Source of the DNA: CABZJG01 sp965659715 | Lineage (GTDB): Bacteria > Pseudomonadota > Alphaproteobacteria > Rhodobacterales > Rhodobacteraceae | Assembly: GCA_965659715.1 (NCBI GenBank) | Contig: CBFHXE010000059.1 | Location: forward strand, 1-16,044 | Direction of reading: 5' to 3' | DNA length: 16,044 bases | In this document: in pieces, positions 14,319 to 16,044 of the stretch | How the letters are laid out: each line of letters opens with the position of its first letter | Position numbering within the stretch: position 1 is the stretch's first letter | Position numbers and translations under genes: made by a program | The notes under the pieces: model-generated | Seen by the model: only the letters and a program-made list of their open reading frames with translations | Databases searched by the model: none | What the model was told of the DNA's origin: nothing

Positions 14319-14999
14319 ATGAATTGGGTGCCATACGAGGAAGTCGTGCGTCGTCAGGTAGACGAGCATGACATAGATAACCTTAGACAATTCTACCACG
14401 AAGATTTCATTTATCTGCGTGAGGCAGAAATGCTTTCTTTTGAGGACGTAAGGCAACATATCATCGATGATTTTGTAAGTGGCAAATTTATTTCAAGAAA
14501 TCGCAAAACACTGCATGAGGACGAGTTCTCAAGCACATTTGAACATGATGTTACAGCCATTGAGCCCCATAGAGGTGTAGCAGCAGGTGACACCTACAGA
14601 GTGAGGATAATTATCCAAAAAAAAGAGGGCCTGTTTTGGCGACAAAACATTCATCCGATCAAAAAAATTAGTCCCGGCAAGATGGAAAGGGGCGCTAAAA
14701 AAATTGCACGTATCAATATGGTTGATTTTTCATCTGAAGAGGATATGGCCATTAGGTCTGCTGACTATGAAGCCGATGCGCAAACTATTTTCCCTGATGC
14801 GGAAATTCTGATGACCGTCAAAGTCAGCGCCACATCTGCCTTGGCAATTTCCATTTACCCCGACGAAGCAAGTGCAGAAGCTTCTTTGGCTTTACGCGAT
14901 GAGCATTTCAAACAGCATGAAGACAAACAAACGGGTTGGCATATGGAAGGTGAGCTGGGAATGTTTTTCCTAAAAGACACCAGCGACCTGCGCTCATAG
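14319..14999 (+). CDS. fusion of an NTF2/SnoaL-like domain with a RIxMxEF-family domain
   Basis: A 226-residue cytoplasmic protein in two parts. Residues 4-117 form an NTF2/SnoaL-like cone: the helix YEEVVRRQVDEHDIDNLRQF, FYHEDFIYL, and the closing strands TYRVRIIIQKKEGLFWRQNI. Residues 127-218 are a full copy of the small-protein family: IARINMVDFSSEED, ALAISIYPDE, WHMEGELGMFFLK. The linker is only about ten residues and its DNA contains GGAAAGGGG (14684-14692), which looks like a former ribosome binding site now read as codons. The ATG at 14319 is chosen because GGGGG lies 8 nt upstream; TTG at 14313 is less likely. The close match to copy 3 suggests a recent in-frame fusion. Confidence 0.75.
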   Translation: MNWVPYEEVVRRQVDEHDIDNLRQFYHEDFIYLREAEMLSFEDVRQHIIDDFVSGKFISRNRKTLHEDEFSSTFEHDVTAIEPHRGVAAGDTYRVRIIIQKKEGLFWRQNIHPIKKISPGKMERGAKKIARINMVDFSSEEDMAIRSADYEADAQTIFPDAEILMTVKVSATSALAISIYPDEASAEASLALRDEHFKQHEDKQTGWHMEGELGMFFLKDTSDLRS

Positions 15000-15100
15000 T
15001 ATTTTCCGACTTGATAGATACAAGGCTAGCAAAATCCAAAGCAAAAGATCCAAGTAGCGTGTATCATCCCAACCGCTTTCGTATGCTGCGCGTTAAATTT

Positions 15101-15409
15101 TTATCCAAATTCAAATTTTGCCTCTATAACACCTGAAAACGTTTGCGTTTTGGGCGATAAAGTATCGCGATAGGGGATCACCGTTTCGTCCGCCCACTCA
15201 GAAATTAAAATGAAATCATCAAGTTGTTGAAAAGTTAAAATAGCACTCATACAGCGCGCATCATTTGTGTCCCGCACAATTTCAACCGTGCATTTTCCTT
15301 GCAGATTGCCTCGAAATTCAGACCATTTTTGTTTCAGGACCATAATAAATATGTCGCAGGACTTTTCATCCGAAAACTCGTTCATGATCGTGCGCCGAAT
15401 TTCGTCCAT
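15101..15409 (-). CDS. small protein, weak RIxMxEF-family relative (copy 5)
   Basis: A 102-residue cytoplasmic protein. The opening MDEIRRTIMNEFSDEKSCDIF echoes the family's R-x-x-M-x-E-F-x-S/D-E-E pattern. A strand with CMSAILTF matches the C/S-x-MSVA strand, and it ends GVIEAKFEFG, in place of the usual EG-closing strand. The middle helix region differs, so kinship is tentative. The ATG at 15409 has GGAAAGG about 8 nt upstream. It follows the NTF2-like gene by 49 nt on the same strand, so the two are probably one operon. That pairing mirrors the fused gene just downstream on the other strand. Function unknown. Confidence 0.6.
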   Translation of the reverse strand: MDEIRRTIMNEFSDEKSCDIFIMVLKQKWSEFRGNLQGKCTVEIVRDTNDARCMSAILTFQQLDDFILISEWADETVIPYRDTLSPKTQTFSGVIEAKFEFG

Positions 15410-15458
15410 GACGTTTACCTTTCCTAGAACTTTCCCTTTTGGGATGGCTCCTATGGGG

Positions 15459-15842
15459 CTACGATGGCAGCTTTAATTCCCAAACTTTTGTCATGTGACA
15501 TATTTTACCGCCTTCGAAATGAATGGCATAAACATAATCGGTTTTGGCAAACATAGGCTCGGGGCCAATGATCACATTGCCTCGTATTTCCGCGTAAATA
15601 AGAACGATATCGCGAGCTTGGTCGTGCGCTTCGGCTTTGACTTCAATCTCTACATTTTCATCAAACATCGCCAAGGCATCGACCATCCAGTCACAATAGA
15701 TGTCCATCCGGTCAACACCCGCCAGCGTTTCAGCTTCGGTCTCGAATGTGGCCCCGTCATGGCAGTATTTTTTGCATTCCAGCCAACCCTTGCCATAATC
15801 GCAAGCATCAAAAAATGACCTTGCTGTAACCAAATTATCCAT
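15459..15842 (-). CDS. NTF2/SnoaL-like family protein
   Basis: A 127-residue cytoplasmic protein of the NTF2-like superfamily, whose members are cone-shaped dimers used as cyclases, isomerases, dehydratases or ligand-binding proteins. It shows the helical start (MDNLVTARSFFDACDYGKGW), the early FHxxA-like segment KYCHDGATFE, helix AGVDRMDIYCDWMVDALA, then strands VEIEVKAEAHD, IVLIYAEIRG and YVYAIHFEGGKICHMTKVWE. The FEGGKI hairpin is typical of SnoaL-type proteins. An excellent GAGGAGG site lies 7 nt before the ATG at 15842. It is probably the first gene of a two-gene operon with copy 5. The substrate is unknown. Confidence 0.75.
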   Translation of the reverse strand: MDNLVTARSFFDACDYGKGWLECKKYCHDGATFETEAETLAGVDRMDIYCDWMVDALAMFDENVEIEVKAEAHDQARDIVLIYAEIRGNVIIGPEPMFAKTDYVYAIHFEGGKICHMTKVWELKLPS

Positions 15843-16044
15843 TGCTACACCTCCTCAAGTAATATGATCAAGCATAACCAGATGAAAGATTTAGGCAAGG
15901 CTAGGGGTTTTTACGCCAATTTATGCCACTGTGCAGATCAGCGGTAGATGCTATACTAGCCTTTGTTTTTGCAAGGCTATTTCGAAGGCGCGCAGAACAT
16001 TATACGCATTCACTCATAAGGATTGCCGAGCACTTCATCTTTAA
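15843..16044. other. upstream region of the NTF2-like gene and window edge
   Basis: No complete gene is seen. A 9-bp direct repeat, GCAAGGCTA, occurs at 15895-15903 and 15971-15979. On the minus strand the first bases at the edge read as a possible C-terminus (KDEVLGNPYE, stop at 16012-16010). That would make another minus-strand gene end here, but eleven codons are too few to be sure. Confidence 0.25.

Noticed and set aside
15895..15979. GCAAGGCTA direct repeats as an attachment or regulatory repeat
   Set aside because: Only two 9-bp copies plus an 8-bp match near 15021; too short and too few, with no integrase nearby.
16010..16044. C-terminal end of another minus-strand gene at the window edge
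   Set aside because: Only eleven codons are visible, too little to support a feature.

Overview
The window looks like a chromosomal segment of a marine alphaproteobacterium of the Rhodobacterales (Roseobacter group). This is inferred from the order rplJ-rplA-rplK-nusG-secE, from the short 65-residue SecE with its MATTNPLQFIQQV start, from the style of the ribosomal proteins, and from moderate GC with AT-richer accessory DNA. No rRNA, tRNA, CRISPR array, insertion sequence or phage gene was seen.

Region 1 (1-2832, all on the minus strand) is core translation and transcription. It runs secE, then an intergenic block with a terminator and three small hairpins, then nusG, rplK (L11), rplA (L1), an L10-type leader, and the 5' part of rplJ (L10), which leaves the window at base 1.

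Region 2 (3012-8207) is a patchwork of single genes and small operons. It holds an alpha/beta hydrolase, a glutathione S-transferase-like protein, a three-helix membrane protein, and an operon of an outer-membrane barrel protein followed by two tandem Lin0512-family paralogues. It also holds a 43-residue single-span membrane protein, a secreted peptidoglycan-binding-domain protein and a small cytoplasmic protein of unknown family.

Region 3 (8410-11436, minus strand) is a compact three-gene catabolic operon: a hydantoinase/dihydropyrimidinase-type cyclic amidohydrolase, an Asp/Glu/hydantoin racemase-family protein and a DapA/NanA-superfamily lyase or aldolase. The genes are spaced +8 and -8 nt. 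Hydrolysis of a cyclic amide followed by racemisation and aldol or decarboxylation chemistry is the obvious reading, but the substrate is not given by the sequence and no N-carbamoylase or transporter lies in the window.

Region 4 (about 11690-15842) is the most unusual part. Within about 4 kb it carries four clearly related small proteins of about 95 residues, here called the RIxMxEF family, and a fifth weak relative. Their pattern suggests a ferredoxin-like dimeric alpha/beta-barrel fold. One copy (11696-12023) is broken by two single-base frameshifts, two are intact minus-strand genes (13163-13462, 13756-14043), and one is fused to the C-terminus of an NTF2/SnoaL-like domain (14319-14999). 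The weak relative (15101-15409) lies directly downstream of a free-standing NTF2/SnoaL-like gene (15459-15842), so the same two-domain partnership may appear both fused and unfused. The region also has a second decayed reading frame (12566-12873), a 41-residue membrane protein (12851-12976) and a Fur-box-like palindrome (13000-13018). It reads as an expanding and decaying accessory locus built around one small-protein family.
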